NCBI GenBank assembly: GCA_900457075.1
Contig: UGYN01000002.1
Coordinates: forward strand, 4,960,001 to 5,024,000
Direction of reading: 5' to 3'
DNA from: Serratia quinivorans
GTDB lineage: Bacteria > Pseudomonadota > Gammaproteobacteria > Enterobacterales > Enterobacteriaceae
Length of the DNA stretch: 64,000 nucleotides
The translations under genes were made by a program, and so were the position numbers. The notes beneath the pieces were generated by a model, which worked only from the letters and a program-made list of their open reading frames with translations, ran no database searches and was not told the DNA's origin. Below are positions 20,145 through 30,764 of this stretch, one piece after another; position 1 is the first letter of the stretch; every line of letters begins with the position of its first letter.

Positions 20145-20363
20145 TTACTTGCCTACCTGATGACCAATGATGCCCCCAACGGCGGCCCCGCCGAGCGTAC
20201 CCAGTGCGCTACCATCGGTCAACACCGCGCCGCCTACAGCCCCCGCACCGGCACCAATAGCGGTGTTACGGTCACGTTTGGACATGTTGGAACAAGCGCT
20301 GAGTGAAAACGCCAGCGTAAGCGCCAGAGCGGCGGTGGCGAAACGTTTATTGATAATCATCAT
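20145..20363 (-). CDS. osmB: Osmotically inducible lipoprotein OsmB
   Basis: A 72-residue outer-membrane lipoprotein. A signal peptide with lipobox LSAC (Cys about residue 24) is followed by SKRDRNTAIGAGAGAVGGAVLTDGS and a Gly/Ala-rich Gly-zipper (LGTLGGAAVGGIIGHQVGK). It is almost identical to E. coli OsmB. Translation starts at one of two adjacent ATGs. Position and orientation are as in E. coli, but an epimerase gene now lies between osmB and yciT. Confidence 0.95.
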   Translation of the reverse strand: MMIINKRFATAALALTLAFSLSACSNMSKRDRNTAIGAGAGAVGGAVLTDGSALGTLGGAAVGGIIGHQVGK

Positions 20364-20403
20364 AGTGACTTCTCCTTAGCATTGGCTTATGGGAGTGCCC
20401 TAT

Positions 20404-20411
20404 AAGTATAG
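20404..20411 (-). promoter_or_regulatory. Candidate sigmaS -10 element of osmB
   Basis: On the minus strand this reads CTATACTT (followed by AT), close to the extended sigmaS -10 consensus and about 40 bases before the osmB ATG. E. coli osmB is transcribed by sigmaS. The rest of the 363-bp gap 20364-20726 shows no ORF or recognised site. Confidence 0.5.
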
Positions 20412-20726
20412 GCATGAACCCTAAATTCGGCCTGCTATTGGCTCCCAAAGCGTATCGATATAAAAAATGGCATTTTTTGTTAAAGGCAGAACAATTGAAA
20501 AGCTAAAAGCGCTCTCTCTGCCAATATCCACTATAAGCCTCTGCCTGACGATAAACAGGTAAATAGTCCTAAAGTCCATTTACCCGCTTTTGGCCGGCCA
20601 TTTCCTCTGTGCTCCACAGTTCTCGGTTTCCAGCAGAAGGCTACGCGGTCTTTAGCGATTTACGCCATACCCTCTCAGGAGCCGCCTGCCGACAATATTC
20701 CCTACAGGCTTAACCGGGAAAGACAC

Positions 20727-21422
20727 ATGCTTAACGATCTCAAGCAGCAGGTATTAGAGGCCAACCTGGCCTTGCCACGCCATCATCTGGTGACGTTCAC
20801 CTGGGGTAACGTCAGTGCTGTCGATCGCCGTGAGGGGCTGATGGTGATCAAGCCGTCGGGGGTAGAGTATGCATTGATGACCCGTGACGATATGGTGGTG
20901 GTGGAACTGGAAAGCGGCAAAGTGGTGGAAGGGAGTAAAAAGCCGTCATCGGACAGCGATACCCATCGCGTGTTGTACCTGGAGTTTGCCGCTGCCGGGG
21001 GGATTGTTCATACTCATTCGCGGCATGCCACCATCTGGGCGCAGGCGGGGCTGGATATTCCTGCCTGGGGCACCACCCACGCCGATTATTTTTATGGTGA
21101 TATCCCCTGTACCCGCCAGATGCACAATGAGGAAATCAATGGCCGCTACGAGTGGGAAACCGGCCGGGTGATCGTCGAAACCTTTGCAGAACGCCAGTTG
21201 GATCCGGCGGCGATACCGGCGGTGCTGGTGCATTCACACGGCCCCTTTACCTGGGGAAAGGATGCGGAAAACGCGGTGCACAATGCGGTGGTACTGGAAG
21301 AGATTGCCTACATGGGGATTTTTTCGAGCCAACTGACACCGGGGCTGACGAACATGCAGCAGACGCTATTGGACAAACATTACCTGCGTAAGCACGGTAA
21401 AAATGCCTATTACGGTCAGTAA
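20727..21422 (+). CDS. L-ribulose-5-phosphate 4-epimerase-like protein (AraD/SgbE/UlaF family)
   Basis: Class II aldolase-fold epimerase expected to interconvert L-ribulose 5-phosphate and D-xylulose 5-phosphate. The metal ligands are visible in VHTHSRHAT (about residues 94-102) and VHSHGPF (about residue 170). TWGNVSAVD and KPSGVEY near the N-terminus and KPSSDSDTH before the metal site bind the phosphate. It ends [15 protein letters not shown] like AraD. At 231 residues it is a standard length. No araBA, ula or sgb genes adjoin it; it sits alone between osmB and yciT, so the pathway is undecided. Confidence 0.85.
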   Translation: MLNDLKQQVLEANLALPRHHLVTFTWGNVSAVDRREGLMVIKPSGVEYALMTRDDMVVVELESGKVVEGSKKPSSDSDTHRVLYLEFAAAGGIVHTHSRHATIWAQAGLDIPAWGTTHADYFYGDIPCTRQMHNEEINGRYEWETGRVIVETFAERQLDPAAIPAVLVHSHGPFTWGKDAENAVHNAVVLEEIAYMGIFSSQLTPGLTNMQQTLLDKHYLRKHGKNAYYGQ

Positions 21423-21432
21423 CCCTCAGGTA

Positions 21433-21450
21433 GGCCGTCGTGTGACGGCC
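21433..21450. terminator. Hairpin between convergent araD-like gene and yciT
   Basis: Stem GGCCGTC-GTGT-GACGGCC, 10 bp after the epimerase stop; no marked T run. Confidence 0.45.
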
Positions 21451-21470
21451 ACCATTTCCCCGCCTGGAGC

Positions 21471-22217
21471 CTAGTCGTTTACTATATCCAACTGTATTCC
21501 CTGGCGTTTTAACTGGTGCTGATAGTCCAGCGACAGCCGGGAATCGGTGATCACCCGATGTACCTTTCCCTGCTGAGTCAGTGGGTTGGGCTGTATTTGA
21601 CCAAACTTGGACGAGTCGGTCAGGACAATATTCTCTACGCCCTTGGCCAGCACGGCATTAACCACATCGGCGCGCATCATATCGCGACCGGTAAAGCCGG
21701 TGTCCGCATGGTAGCCATCAATGCCGATAAACGCCTTGCTGAAATGCACCTGCTGAATACATTGTCGCGTTAGCGGCCCGACCACGGTTTCGCTTTTTTT
21801 CTGATACAGGCCGCCCAGCACGATCACCTCGCAGTCGGTCTCTTTCAGCAGGTTGGCGATATAGTGGCTGACGGTGATCAGCGTGATGCGCTTGCGTTCG
21901 GCAATGTAGCGAGCCAACAGCGCGTTGGCACTGCCGCTTTCGATAAAGATGGTTTCATCGTCGTTAACCAGCGACGCGGCATATTGCGCCAGCTTTTGCT
22001 TGAGGGTGAAGTTGGACATCATGCGTGCATCGACGTCGTCACTTTCCAGCGCCAGCGCGGAACCATGCACCCGTTTCAAATAGCTGCGTTTCTCCAGCAG
22101 GTTCAAATCCTGACGGATTGTCACCTCAGAAACACCGGTAGCGGCAGCTAAATCGCTGACGCTGATGCGCCGACGATCGTTAACCAATTGCAATATTGTC
22201 TGTTGTCTTGAATTCAT
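21471..22217 (-). CDS. yciT: DeoR-family transcriptional regulator YciT
   Basis: The N-terminal DeoR helix-turn-helix begins [24 protein letters not shown] and includes [15 protein letters not shown]. The C-terminal sugar-phosphate sensor domain has [31 protein letters not shown] and [23 protein letters not shown]. It is highly like E. coli YciT, which neighbours osmB; there its link to osmotic stress is suggested but its ligand is unknown. The start at 22217 has AGGTTG upstream. Here it follows ybiW by 48 bp in the same direction, so it may be the operon's own regulator. Confidence 0.9.
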   Translation of the reverse strand: MNSRQQTILQLVNDRRRISVSDLAAATGVSEVTIRQDLNLLEKRSYLKRVHGSALALESDDVDARMMSNFTLKQKLAQYAASLVNDDETIFIESGSANALLARYIAERKRITLITVSHYIANLLKETDCEVIVLGGLYQKKSETVVGPLTRQCIQQVHFSKAFIGIDGYHADTGFTGRDMMRADVVNAVLAKGVENIVLTDSSKFGQIQPNPLTQQGKVHRVITDSRLSLDYQHQLKRQGIQLDIVND

Positions 22218-22265
22218 ATCAACCTGATGTGCGGCCACCAAGGTGCGGCCGCTAATATTTGTTGT

Positions 22266-24698
22266 TTAAATAGTATGTTCTGTTCGCGCAATAATATCAT
22301 CCTGCGCGTCAGGGGATAATGCGGTAAAGAACGCGGAATATCCAGCAACGCGAACCACTAAATCACGATACTGGTCAGGATGTTGCTTCGCTTCCAGCAG
22401 GGTTTCCCGCGACACAATGTTGTACTGTACGTGCCAGCCCAGGTAGGTCTCAAAGAAGGTGCGCAGCATCAACATCAGCTTTTCACGGTCGACCGGGTTT
22501 TCCAGCGTGGCCGGGTTGAGTTTCTGGTTCAGCAGCACGCCACCGAGGATTGAAGCGGTAGGCAACTTGGACAGTGAATTGAACACGGCAGTCGGCCCGA
22601 GATGGTCGGTACCTGATGCCGGGCTGGCACCTTCCGCCAGCGGCGTATGCGCTTTGCGCCCATCAGGGGTTGCCAGGGTAGCGGCACCAAAGGGGACGTT
22701 AGCCGAAATGGACGAAGTGCCTGCGTAGTAAGTGCCGCCAATCGGGCCACGACCAAAGCGGGTATTGTGGTACTGCGCGAGTTCGTCAATGTAGCTTTGA
22801 TAAGCGCGTACCAGCAATTGGTCGACCTCATCCACGTCATTGCCGTATTTTGGCGCGGCGTTGAGCAACCGCTGACGTAACTGCTCGCCGCTCAGCCCGT
22901 CAAAGTCATTGGCCAGCGCTGCCGCCAACTGCTGCTGGCCGATCGCACCCTGTTCGAACACCAGTTTACGCACTGCCGCCAGGCTGTTGCCCAGGTTGGC
23001 GATACCGACCTGCAGGCCCGAAACCCAGTCGTATTTTGCACCGCCTTGCTTAATGCTTTTACCGCGTTCGATGCAGTCGTCCACCAGCGCTGAACACAGG
23101 ATGTCATGAGCATTTTCTTCCAGCACGCTATCGACCACGCACTCAATTTCAATCGACTTACGGGTGTAGTAGCGGATCTGGCTGTCCCAGGCACCCAGCA
23201 CCTGGTCGAAATGGCTGAAGTTGCCCCGCGACAACGCCAACTCCTGGGGCAGAAAGACTTTGCCGGAGGTGGCATCACGCCCTTGCTCCAGTGCTGCCAG
23301 CAATACTCGGGCGAAGTTGATAAAGCTCATGCCGGTGCAGCGATAACCCCATTTTCCGCCGACGGCGGTTTCGATGCAGCCGATCGCCGCATAATCATAG
23401 GCATCCTGAGGTTCCACGCCCAGCTTGATAAACTCCGGAATCACTATCTCATCGTTGTTGAAGGCCGGCATGCCAAACCCACAGCGGATCACCTGCACGC
23501 AGGCATCGAGAAAGTCGCTGCTCATCCCGGCATGGTAACGAACGCTGAGGTTGGGTTGGGTCGAACGCAGGCGACCGCAGGACTCCAGAATGGTATAGGA
23601 CAAAGGGTTCACCGCGTCGCGGGGTGAGCCATCGACCAGCTGTTGTCCGCCGATAGTGACGTTCTGATACAGCGGGCTGCCTGCCGAGGCTTTGGAGTGC
23701 GAGCCGGAACGGATCTTGTTGATCTCCAAAAGTTTCAGCCAGCAGCTGTGCAGCATTTCAATCGCACGCTCACGTGGCAGAGTCTGCTCCAGCTCGACAT
23801 CGCGGCGATACCAGGGGTACAGATATTGGTCGAGACGGCCAAAGGACACCGAATGGCCGTTGGATTCAATTTGTAGCGTTAACTGAATGAAGTAACACAG
23901 TTGCAGCGCCTGCCAGAAGGTCTGCGGTGGGCGGTGGGCGATCAACTCGCAGTTTTCCGCGATGGCCTGCAGCTCTTCACTCCGCCAGTGGCGGCTTTCC
24001 GCCTGTGCCATGCTGCGGGCCAGTTCGGCAAAGCGCAGGATATGGGCGCTCAGTGCCTCCAGGGTCAGGTCGATAGCCTTCAGGAATTGTTCCTGCTGTA
24101 ACTCTTGCCAGTCGGTGAGGTGAATGCGGCTGCGGCGCTCGTCCACCTTGTCGCGTAGTCCGTCGAGGCCTTTTTCCAACAGCAGTGGGAAATTCACCGC
24201 CAGGTGGGCATCTCCCGAAGTCATATTGCCTTCGGCCTTGATGATGCCGGTGGCCAGCAGCGCCCGTTGTTCATCGGTGAACATGCCGTAGCAGCGGTCT
24301 TGTACCGTCTGTCCGCGCCACCACGGGCATATCCGGTGCAGAATGGCCTTATTCTCTTCGCTGATGGAAAAACCGGCACCCGGACGGTCGGCCAACTGGT
24401 CAATCTCGTCTTCGATCCAACTGACGGTATATTCCGGGAAGATCGGCGCGGCGCGCAATTCGCTGGCCTGGTTGCCGATAATCAGCTCATCGTTGTCGAT
24501 TCTCAGGGTACGTTTGGCCAGATGATTAGCTAATGCCAGCGCCCGACGCACCGGCAAGGGTTTGTCCAGGTGTTGCTGATAGGCTTCGGTATAGTGTTGC
24601 GCGCGTTCGGTGCAAACCGGCGGTTTGACGATATGGATCAACGCGTTCTTGTGGGCCAGGGTGCGTGCGGTCAGGGTGGTCAGGTCCAGCGTGGTCAT
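22266..24698 (-). CDS. ybiW: Glycyl radical enzyme YbiW (PflF), dehydratase-type
   Basis: An 810-residue glycyl radical enzyme, the same length as E. coli YbiW. The active-site Cys lies in [21 protein letters not shown] (about residue 440). The C-terminal glycyl-radical motif is RVAGYSAFF (about residue 785). YbiW of E. coli has been reported to open 1,5-anhydroglucitol 6-phosphate to 1-deoxyfructose 6-phosphate, which fructose-6-phosphate aldolase then cleaves; the fsa gene here is divergent and close by. It is O2-sensitive once activated. It lies 4 bp after the activase gene in the same transcript, downstream of a perfect FNR site. Confidence 0.9.
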   Translation of the reverse strand: MTTLDLTTLTARTLAHKNALIHIVKPPVCTERAQHYTEAYQQHLDKPLPVRRALALANHLAKRTLRIDNDELIIGNQASELRAAPIFPEYTVSWIEDEIDQLADRPGAGFSISEENKAILHRICPWWRGQTVQDRCYGMFTDEQRALLATGIIKAEGNMTSGDAHLAVNFPLLLEKGLDGLRDKVDERRSRIHLTDWQELQQEQFLKAIDLTLEALSAHILRFAELARSMAQAESRHWRSEELQAIAENCELIAHRPPQTFWQALQLCYFIQLTLQIESNGHSVSFGRLDQYLYPWYRRDVELEQTLPRERAIEMLHSCWLKLLEINKIRSGSHSKASAGSPLYQNVTIGGQQLVDGSPRDAVNPLSYTILESCGRLRSTQPNLSVRYHAGMSSDFLDACVQVIRCGFGMPAFNNDEIVIPEFIKLGVEPQDAYDYAAIGCIETAVGGKWGYRCTGMSFINFARVLLAALEQGRDATSGKVFLPQELALSRGNFSHFDQVLGAWDSQIRYYTRKSIEIECVVDSVLEENAHDILCSALVDDCIERGKSIKQGGAKYDWVSGLQVGIANLGNSLAAVRKLVFEQGAIGQQQLAAALANDFDGLSGEQLRQRLLNAAPKYGNDVDEVDQLLVRAYQSYIDELAQYHNTRFGRGPIGGTYYAGTSSISANVPFGAATLATPDGRKAHTPLAEGASPASGTDHLGPTAVFNSLSKLPTASILGGVLLNQKLNPATLENPVDREKLMLMLRTFFETYLGWHVQYNIVSRETLLEAKQHPDQYRDLVVRVAGYSAFFTALSPDAQDDIIARTEHTI

Positions 24699-24702
24699 GA
24701 TG

Positions 24703-25604
24703 TTATCCTCGCAAAATAGCGGTCAGCCCTTTGGTGTTGGCGTACTGCTCGGCATAGGCCAGCAGTTCGGGCGCATCCAGTGGGGTACGGGCAGCGTGAT
24801 AGGGTTCGCCGAGCAGGTGGTATTTGTTGATGCCCAGTGTGTGGTATGGCAAAAAAATGAATCTCTTTGGCACCGGCTTCATCGGCGGCGAAATCGACAA
24901 TCGCACGGACAGAGTGGCGATCGGCGTTAAATTCCGGGATCAGTGGTACGCGCACAATAGTTTGGGTACCGCGCTCGGCCAGCCGACGAAAATTGTCCAT
25001 CACTCGTTTGGCGGAGCCGCCGGTCCACTGTTTGAAGCGCCGTTCATCGACGTGTTTCAGATCCGCCAGCATCAGGTCAAGCCAGGGCAGTGACGGGGCG
25101 ATGTATGACCAGGGGGGTATGCAGACAAGACTCCACCGCGGTATGAATACCGGCCTCACGACTGCGGCGCAGCAGTTCAGCCGCCACGGTCGGTTGCATA
25201 AAGGGTTCACCGCCGGACAGCGTCAGCCCACCGCCGGTGCGCAAATAAAAGGGTCTGTCGCGCAGAACCTCGGCCATGATATCGTCGATATTTATCGCGC
25301 TGCCGCACAGGCTGAGTGCGCCGGTTGGGCAACGGGCAGCCAATGCGGCATAATCTTCGTGGCTGAGTAAATCGCGCTGGATCACCAGGCTATCGTCTAT
25401 CCGCCGGACAGCCTGCGGATCCACTTCGGTACACAGCGTGCAGCCGCCAAGACACAGGCGTGGGTCGAACAACAGGTCTGCCTTTCGCGCCCGGCTTTCC
25501 GGGTTCTGGCACCAGAGGCAGCCAAGCGAGCACCCCTTTAGAAACACTACGCTGCGAATGCCTGGGCCATCATGGGTGGAATAACGCTGCAGATTGAAAA
25601 TCAC
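24703..25604 (-). CDS. ybiY: Radical SAM glycyl-radical activating enzyme YbiY, two frameshifts
   Basis: Generates the glycyl radical on YbiW using S-adenosylmethionine and a [4Fe-4S] cluster. The radical SAM motif is CSLGCLWC (about residues 26-33), followed by a Cys-rich ferredoxin-like insert (CLGGCTLC), [12 protein letters not shown], and later [12 protein letters not shown] and [13 protein letters not shown]. The frame breaks at a run of six C (plus strand G6 at 25112-25117) and of seven T (plus strand A7 at 24851-24857). One base fewer at each gives 299 residues ending LTAILRG, matching E. coli YbiY throughout. It is the first gene of ybiY-ybiW-yciT. Confidence 0.88.
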
Positions 25605-25634
25605 GAGTCACCTGTCATTCGGTTGCTTTGCTGC

Positions 25635-25660
25635 TTTCATTAAAGTTGTTTCGAATGAAA
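25635..25660. promoter_or_regulatory. Inverted repeat, candidate DeoR-family (YciT) operator
   Basis: TTTCATT (25635-25641) and AATGAAA (25654-25660) form a perfect 7-bp inverted repeat with a 12-bp spacer, next to the FNR site in the divergent ybiY/fsa region. Assignment to YciT is inferred from the regulator gene's presence in the operon. Confidence 0.35.
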
Positions 25661-25666
25661 GTTGAT

Positions 25667-25680
25667 TTGATTTCGATCAA
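25667..25680. promoter_or_regulatory. FNR-binding site in the ybiY/fsa divergent region
   Basis: TTGATTTCGATCAA is an exact match to the FNR consensus TTGAT-N4-ATCAA. It lies 63 bp before the ybiY start and 71 bp before the fsa start. This is consistent with anaerobic expression of a glycyl radical enzyme. Confidence 0.75.
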
Positions 25681-25750
25681 ATATAAACCTATTGCATGTC
25701 CTACTATGTTCAGAGTTTGAATTCGCCCACAGAAGATTCAGGAGTCCGTA

Positions 25751-26416
25751 ATGGAGCTTTATCTCGATACCGCTGATGTGAACGCCGTGAAACGCCTGGC
25801 GCGCATCCTTCCGTTGCATGGTGTGACCACTAATCCAAGTATTGTGGCCAAAGAGGGGAAACCGATTTGGGAGGTGCTTCCGGCGCTGCGCGATGCGCTG
25901 GGAGGCACCGGTAAGCTGTTTGCTCAGGTGATGGCCAACGATGCCGAACTTATGGTGGCAGAAGCGGCGCTGCTTCATCAGCGGGTACCAGGGCTGGTGG
26001 TGAAAGTGCCGGCGACCGCTGAAGGGCTGGCAGCAATCAAGAAACTCAAAGCGATGTCGATCCCTACGCTGGGGACGGCGGTCTACGGCGCGGGTCAGGG
26101 ATTGCTGGCGGCGCTGGCCGGGGCAGAGTATGTTGCCCCTTACATTAACCGGGTGGATGCGCAGGGCGGTGACGGCATTAAGATGGTGCAGGAGCTACAG
26201 CAGTTGCTGACGCTGCATGCACCAGGAGCCAGAGTGCTGGCCGCCAGTTTTAAAACGCCGCGTCAGGCACTGGAATGTTTACTGGCAGGTTGCCAGGCCA
26301 TCACCTTGCCGGTCGACGTTGCCGAACAGTTTCTTGCCGCACCTGCGGTACAGGCGGCGGTAGAGAAATTCGAACAGGATTGGCAGGGGGCCTTTGGGAC
26401 TAATTTATTGAACTGA
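25751..26416 (+). CDS. fsa: Fructose-6-phosphate aldolase
   Basis: Transaldolase-family Schiff-base aldolase that cleaves fructose 6-phosphate (and 1-deoxyfructose 6-phosphate) to glyceraldehyde 3-phosphate and a ketone. [10 protein letters not shown] opens the protein. GVTTNPS, VVKVPAT (catalytic Lys about residue 85) and [16 protein letters not shown] follow. It is 221 residues against 220 in E. coli FsaA and closest to it by eye. In E. coli fsaA is also beside ybiW-ybiY. Here it is divergent from them, sharing the FNR site, which supports a joint anaerobic anhydrosugar pathway. Confidence 0.93.
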   Translation: MELYLDTADVNAVKRLARILPLHGVTTNPSIVAKEGKPIWEVLPALRDALGGTGKLFAQVMANDAELMVAEAALLHQRVPGLVVKVPATAEGLAAIKKLKAMSIPTLGTAVYGAGQGLLAALAGAEYVAPYINRVDAQGGDGIKMVQELQQLLTLHAPGARVLAASFKTPRQALECLLAGCQAITLPVDVAEQFLAAPAVQAAVEKFEQDWQGAFGTNLLN

Positions 26417-26432
26417 GTTGTAAACAAAGAAA

Positions 26433-26455
26433 GGGCACTGACCAAGTGCCCGGTT
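26433..26455. terminator. Terminator between fsa and cstA
   Basis: Stem GGGCACT-GACCA-AGTGCCC followed by GGTTGTTT, between convergent genes. Confidence 0.7.
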
Positions 26456-26497
26456 GTTTAGACGTAGGGGCGCTGCATGCCGCGCCCAATCGCAGGT

Positions 26498-28555
26498 TTA
26501 CCCATTCTCACGCAGGACGATCGGTGACTCCTGAGCGGTAGGTTGGCTGGAGTTCAACGCACGGCGGATCACAAAGAAGGCGGAGACCAGCATGGTTACC
26601 GCCACCAGCATAAAGAAAGCACAGAGCGCGGCGTTAATCTGGTTGCTGAACACGATGGTTTCCATATCCTTTAACGTCTTGGCCGGTGCGATTAACGTCC
26701 CTTGCTCAATACCGGTAGAGAATTTCTTCGCCTGTGCCAGAAAGCCGATACTCGGTTTTTCATGGAAGATCTTCTGCCAGCCGGCGGTCATTGAGGTGAT
26801 AAACAACCAGACGGTGGGCAGGATAGTCACCCAGGCGTAGCGCTGTTTTTTCATTTTGAACAGCACCACGGTACCGAGGATCAGCGCCATCGACGCCAGC
26901 ATCTGGTTACCGATACCGAACAGCGGCCACAGGGTATTGATGCCACCGAGCGGATCGACCACCCCCTGATAGACAAAGAACCCCCAGCCTGCGACTGCCA
27001 CCGTAGTCCCCGCCAGATTACCGAACCACGAACGGTTGTTGGCCAGCCGTGGGATCGCCACGCCCACCAAATCCTGTACCATAAAGCGACAGGCGCGGGT
27101 GCCGGCATCGACGGCGGTCAGAATAAACAGGGCCTCGAACAAAATGGCGAAGTGATACCAAAACGCCATCATCGCGCGGCTGTTAAATACCTCGGTAATG
27201 ATGTGCGCCATACCTACCGCAAAGGTCGGTGCGCCACCGGCACGGGACAGAATCGAGTGCTCCCCGACGTCTTTGGCAATCATCGTCAGGGTTTCCGGGG
27301 TGATCATAAAGCCCCAGCTGTTAATCACCTGCGAGGCATTTTCCACCGTGGTGCCGATCAGCGCCGCCGGTGAGTTCATGGCGAAGTAAACGCCCGGATC
27401 GATGACCGAGGCGCAGATCAGCGCCATGATGGCCACGAAGGACTCCATCAACATGGCACCGTAGCCGATAAAGCGGATATGGCTTTCACGCTCCACCAGT
27501 TTCGGTGTCGTGCCGCTGGACACCAGCGCATGGAAACCGGAAATCGAGCCGCAGGCGATGGTAATAAACAGGAACGGGAACAGCGATCCGGCGAACACCG
27601 GGCCGCTACCGTCGATAAAGCGCGATACCGCCGGCATTTTCATTTCCGGCATGGCGAAGACAATGCCAACCGCCAGCCCGATAATGACGCCAATCTTCAT
27701 AAAGGTGGACAGATAGTCACGCGGTGCCAACAGCAACCACACCGGCAGCACCGAGGCGACAAAGCCGTAGACGACCAGTACCCAGGTCAGCGTAGTGCCG
27801 TGCAGCGTGAAGAACGGGCCCCAGTAGGGGTCTTGCGCCACATTACCGCCGTAAATAATCGCCAGCAGCATCAGGGCAAAACCCACCACCGAAATTTCGG
27901 CGATTTTACCCGGCCGGATAAAGCGCATATACACGCCCATAAACAGTGCGATAGGAATGGTGGCGGCGATAGTGAACAGGCCCCATGGGCTGTCGGCCAG
28001 CGCTTTTACCACCACCAGCGCCAGCGCAGACAGAATGATAATCATCACCCCCAGCGCACCCAGCATGGTGATCACCCCGGCGAAAGCCCCCAGTTCCTGC
28101 TTGGCCATTTCACCCAGCGAACGGCCATCGCGGCGAGTGGAGATAAACAGGATCAGGAAGTCCTGCACGGCACCGGCCAACATCACCCCAACCAGGATCC
28201 AGATGGTGCCGGGCAGAAAGCCCATTTGTGCTGCCAGGATCGGGCCAACCAACGGCCCGGCACCGGCGATGGCGGCAAAATGGTGACCAAACAACACCCA
28301 TTTGTTGGTGGGCACATAGTCCAGCCCGTCGTTGCGACGTTCTGCCGGCGTCTTGCGGCGATCGTCAAGCTCAAATACTTTCTTGGCAATAAACAGGCTG
28401 TAGAAGCGGTAAGCGATGCTGTAGCAGGCGACCGCCGCGACGACTAGCCAAACCGCATTGACATGCTCCCCACGGCTTAGCGCCAGCATGGCGAAGGCAA
28501 ATGCGCCCACCAACGCCACCGCCAGCCAGATGATCCCGGACTTGACGTTTTTCAT
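26498..28555 (-). CDS. cstA: CstA-family carbon starvation/peptide-pyruvate transporter
   Basis: Large inner-membrane protein with about 18 hydrophobic segments. CstA and BtsT of E. coli import peptides and pyruvate. Family hallmarks present are LDYVPTNKWVLFGHHFAAIAGAGPLVGP, GAVQDFLILFISTRRDGRSLGE, ITIACGSISGFHALVSSGTTPK, FWYHFAILFEALFILTAVDAGTR and GVVDPLGGINTLWPLFGIGNQM. The protein is 685 residues from the ATG at 28555 with AAGGAG upstream. The loop lengths are closer to CstA (701) than BtsT (716), but the paralogue call is not firm. Confidence 0.85.
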   Translation of the reverse strand: MKNVKSGIIWLAVALVGAFAFAMLALSRGEHVNAVWLVVAAVACYSIAYRFYSLFIAKKVFELDDRRKTPAERRNDGLDYVPTNKWVLFGHHFAAIAGAGPLVGPILAAQMGFLPGTIWILVGVMLAGAVQDFLILFISTRRDGRSLGEMAKQELGAFAGVITMLGALGVMIIILSALALVVVKALADSPWGLFTIAATIPIALFMGVYMRFIRPGKIAEISVVGFALMLLAIIYGGNVAQDPYWGPFFTLHGTTLTWVLVVYGFVASVLPVWLLLAPRDYLSTFMKIGVIIGLAVGIVFAMPEMKMPAVSRFIDGSGPVFAGSLFPFLFITIACGSISGFHALVSSGTTPKLVERESHIRFIGYGAMLMESFVAIMALICASVIDPGVYFAMNSPAALIGTTVENASQVINSWGFMITPETLTMIAKDVGEHSILSRAGGAPTFAVGMAHIITEVFNSRAMMAFWYHFAILFEALFILTAVDAGTRACRFMVQDLVGVAIPRLANNRSWFGNLAGTTVAVAGWGFFVYQGVVDPLGGINTLWPLFGIGNQMLASMALILGTVVLFKMKKQRYAWVTILPTVWLFITSMTAGWQKIFHEKPSIGFLAQAKKFSTGIEQGTLIAPAKTLKDMETIVFSNQINAALCAFFMLVAVTMLVSAFFVIRRALNSSQPTAQESPIVLRENG

Positions 28556-28766
28556 GATCAACAACTCCTTGGTGCGCAGAAATAAAAAAAGAAGCTCTTA
28601 TTGGAGAATGGATACAAATTAAAAGTAGGAGTTTTGTGCGTGAAGAACAGCAAGTCGGATGAGAAATGTGAAGCAGGTTGAGTAATGACGTAAAAACAAT
28701 GTGATGGGTGTGCGGCTGGCTTACCTGGCTGTGGCGCAATAGCGGGGACGCTGCTGCTTGAGTGAC

Positions 28767-28802
28767 GAAAAAAAACACCGGAGGTTGACCCGTCCGGTGT
28801 TT
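28767..28802 (-). terminator. rnb terminator
   Basis: On the minus strand ACACCGGA / TCCGGTGT is followed by a T8 run, just after the rnb stop. The remaining cstA-rnb spacer (28556-28766) carries the cstA promoter region, with no site I can name. Confidence 0.85.
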
Positions 28803-28829
28803 GTCTGGCGTGCGATTAATCTCGCGAGG

Positions 28830-30764
28830 TTAGGCCGCCGGTCTGGCGATCACGCTGCGGGTTTCCATACGCACTTCGGCGATGGTGACCTGCAGGTTAT
28901 CCCCCTGGCGATAGACGACTTCGCCTTTGATCTGAACCGTGCCGGTCTCCTGGCTGCAGACCATTTCATCACGCACCGCGTGAATAAATGGAGCCGGGAT
29001 AAAGGCCACTGCGCCGTTGTCCTGCAGGCGTACACGCAGGCCGCCGCGGGTCACGTCGATGATCTCGGCATTGAAGCGCTCATCGGTGCCGGCTTTATCT
29101 TTCAGGTAGCGAGCGTACAACCAGTCACCCACGTCGCGCTCCGCCATGCGGTTCAGACGACGGCGCTCTGCCAGTTGGACGGTGACTTCATCCTGAGGTT
29201 TTTCGGCGGGCTGCTCGGCGATAATGGCTTTCAGCAGACGGTGGTTAACCATATCGCCGTATTTACGGATCGGTGAGGTCCAGGTGGCGTAGGCTTCCAG
29301 CCCCAGGCCATAATGCGGGCCCGGTGTGGTGCTGATCTCGGCATAAGTTTGGGAACGACGGATGCGGCTGTCGAGGAACTGGGTCGGCTGTGAATCCAGG
29401 TGACGACGCAGTTCGCAGAACCCTTCCAGCGTCAGCAATTTCTCGGCATCGGCTTCCACGCCGTTGGCCTGCAGCACGGTAACCGCCTGCTCAACCAGCA
29501 GCGGATCGAAACCGGTATGCACGTTGTAAATGCCAAAGCCGAGGCGGTCGCGCAGCACGATAGCGGCGCAAACGTTGGAAGCAATCATGCACTCTTCAAC
29601 GATACGGTTGGCCGTGCGGCGCTGCTCGGTGACGATCTCCAGCACTTCGCCTTTTTCGCCCAGAACAAAGCGGTAGTCAGGGCGATCTTTAAATACCAGA
29701 GCGTGCTGGTGGCGCCAGGAATTACGCACGTCACACACGCGCTTGAGCAGGGTGATTTGCTGTGCAATGTCGTCACTTGGCGGTTGCCAGCCGGCAATGC
29801 CTTCCAGCCAGTCGGACACTTCGTCATAAACCAGTTTGGCTTTTGACTCGATCTCGGCGGCGAAGAAGCGAATGTCGTCAGCCAGGGCACCGTCGGCACC
29901 GATGGTCACGCGGCAGGCCAATACCGGACGGCGTTGGTTCGGGCGCAGTGAACACAGGTTGTCTGACAGATCGCGTGGCAACATAGGGATGTTGAAGCCC
30001 GGCAGGTAGTTGGTGAAGGCGCGCTTGCGGGCGATTTCATCCAATGGGCTACCTTGCTCGACGTAGGCGGTCGGATCGGCAATGGCGATGGTCAATTGCA
30101 GTGAGCCGTCACCGTTGTCCTGTACGAACAACGCATCGTCCATATCTTCGGTGCTGGCACTGTCGATGGTGACAAAATTCAGCGCAGTCAGGTCTTCACG
30201 CGGCAGTGAAGCATCCGGCTCGCTGATGGCGATCATCTCCGGAGCTTCTTTTTCCAGATTATGACGGGCCAGCGTGACCCACCATGGCGCCAGGTGGTCT
30301 TCACCATCGGTAATGAATTGGGTCAGATCGGCATTGAAACCGCGGTCGCCTTTCAGCGGGTGGCGACACATCTCTGCCACTGCCCAGTCACCGGCCTGGA
30401 AATTGTGGTTCAGGCCACGCACGGGACGACACTGAATCGCGTCTTTCAGCAACGGATGGTCGGGCACGATTGACAAGCGGTCATCGCGCTTTTGCACTCG
30501 GCCAACAAAGCGCGACAGGAATGGCTCGATCAGAGTTTCCGGCTCGGCGATTTCGCGCTCTTTCTCGGTGTGCAGAGTCGCGCTCACCCGGTCGCCGTGC
30601 ATGACTTTCTTCATGTACGGTGGCGGAATGAAATAGCTTTTTTGACCGTCTACTTCAAGAAAGCCAAAGCCTTTCTCAGTCCCTTTTACTACGCCTTCAA
30701 CGCGCGGGGTCTGAGAGTGAAGTTGCTGTTTAAGCTGCGCCAGCAGCGGGTTATCTTGAAACAT
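28830..30764 (-). CDS. rnb: Exoribonuclease II
   Basis: Processive 3'-5' hydrolytic exoribonuclease that degrades single-stranded RNA. N-terminal cold-shock domains ([22 protein letters not shown]) precede the RNB domain, whose metal-binding acidic cluster reads [37 protein letters not shown] and a C-terminal S1 domain ([21 protein letters not shown]) follow. From the ATG at 30764 ([11 protein letters not shown]) it is 644 residues, identical in length to E. coli Rnb. Starting at 30851 would add 29 unrelated residues. Confidence 0.97.
   Translation of the reverse strand: MFQDNPLLAQLKQQLHSQTPRVEGVVKGTEKGFGFLEVDGQKSYFIPPPYMKKVMHGDRVSATLHTEKEREIAEPETLIEPFLSRFVGRVQKRDDRLSIVPDHPLLKDAIQCRPVRGLNHNFQAGDWAVAEMCRHPLKGDRGFNADLTQFITDGEDHLAPWWVTLARHNLEKEAPEMIAISEPDASLPREDLTALNFVTIDSASTEDMDDALFVQDNGDGSLQLTIAIADPTAYVEQGSPLDEIARKRAFTNYLPGFNIPMLPRDLSDNLCSLRPNQRRPVLACRVTIGADGALADDIRFFAAEIESKAKLVYDEVSDWLEGIAGWQPPSDDIAQQITLLKRVCDVRNSWRHQHALVFKDRPDYRFVLGEKGEVLEIVTEQRRTANRIVEECMIASNVCAAIVLRDRLGFGIYNVHTGFDPLLVEQAVTVLQANGVEADAEKLLTLEGFCELRRHLDSQPTQFLDSRIRRSQTYAEISTTPGPHYGLGLEAYATWTSPIRKYGDMVNHRLLKAIIAEQPAEKPQDEVTVQLAERRRLNRMAERDVGDWLYARYLKDKAGTDERFNAEIIDVTRGGLRVRLQDNGAVAFIPAPFIHAVRDEMVCSQETGTVQIKGEVVYRQGDNLQVTIAEVRMETRSVIARPAA

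Noticed and set aside
27479..28447. 322-codon open frame antisense to the cstA-type gene
   Set aside because: Composition (many His, Gln, Arg) is typical of an antisense shadow; the opposite strand encodes a full-length CstA-family protein.
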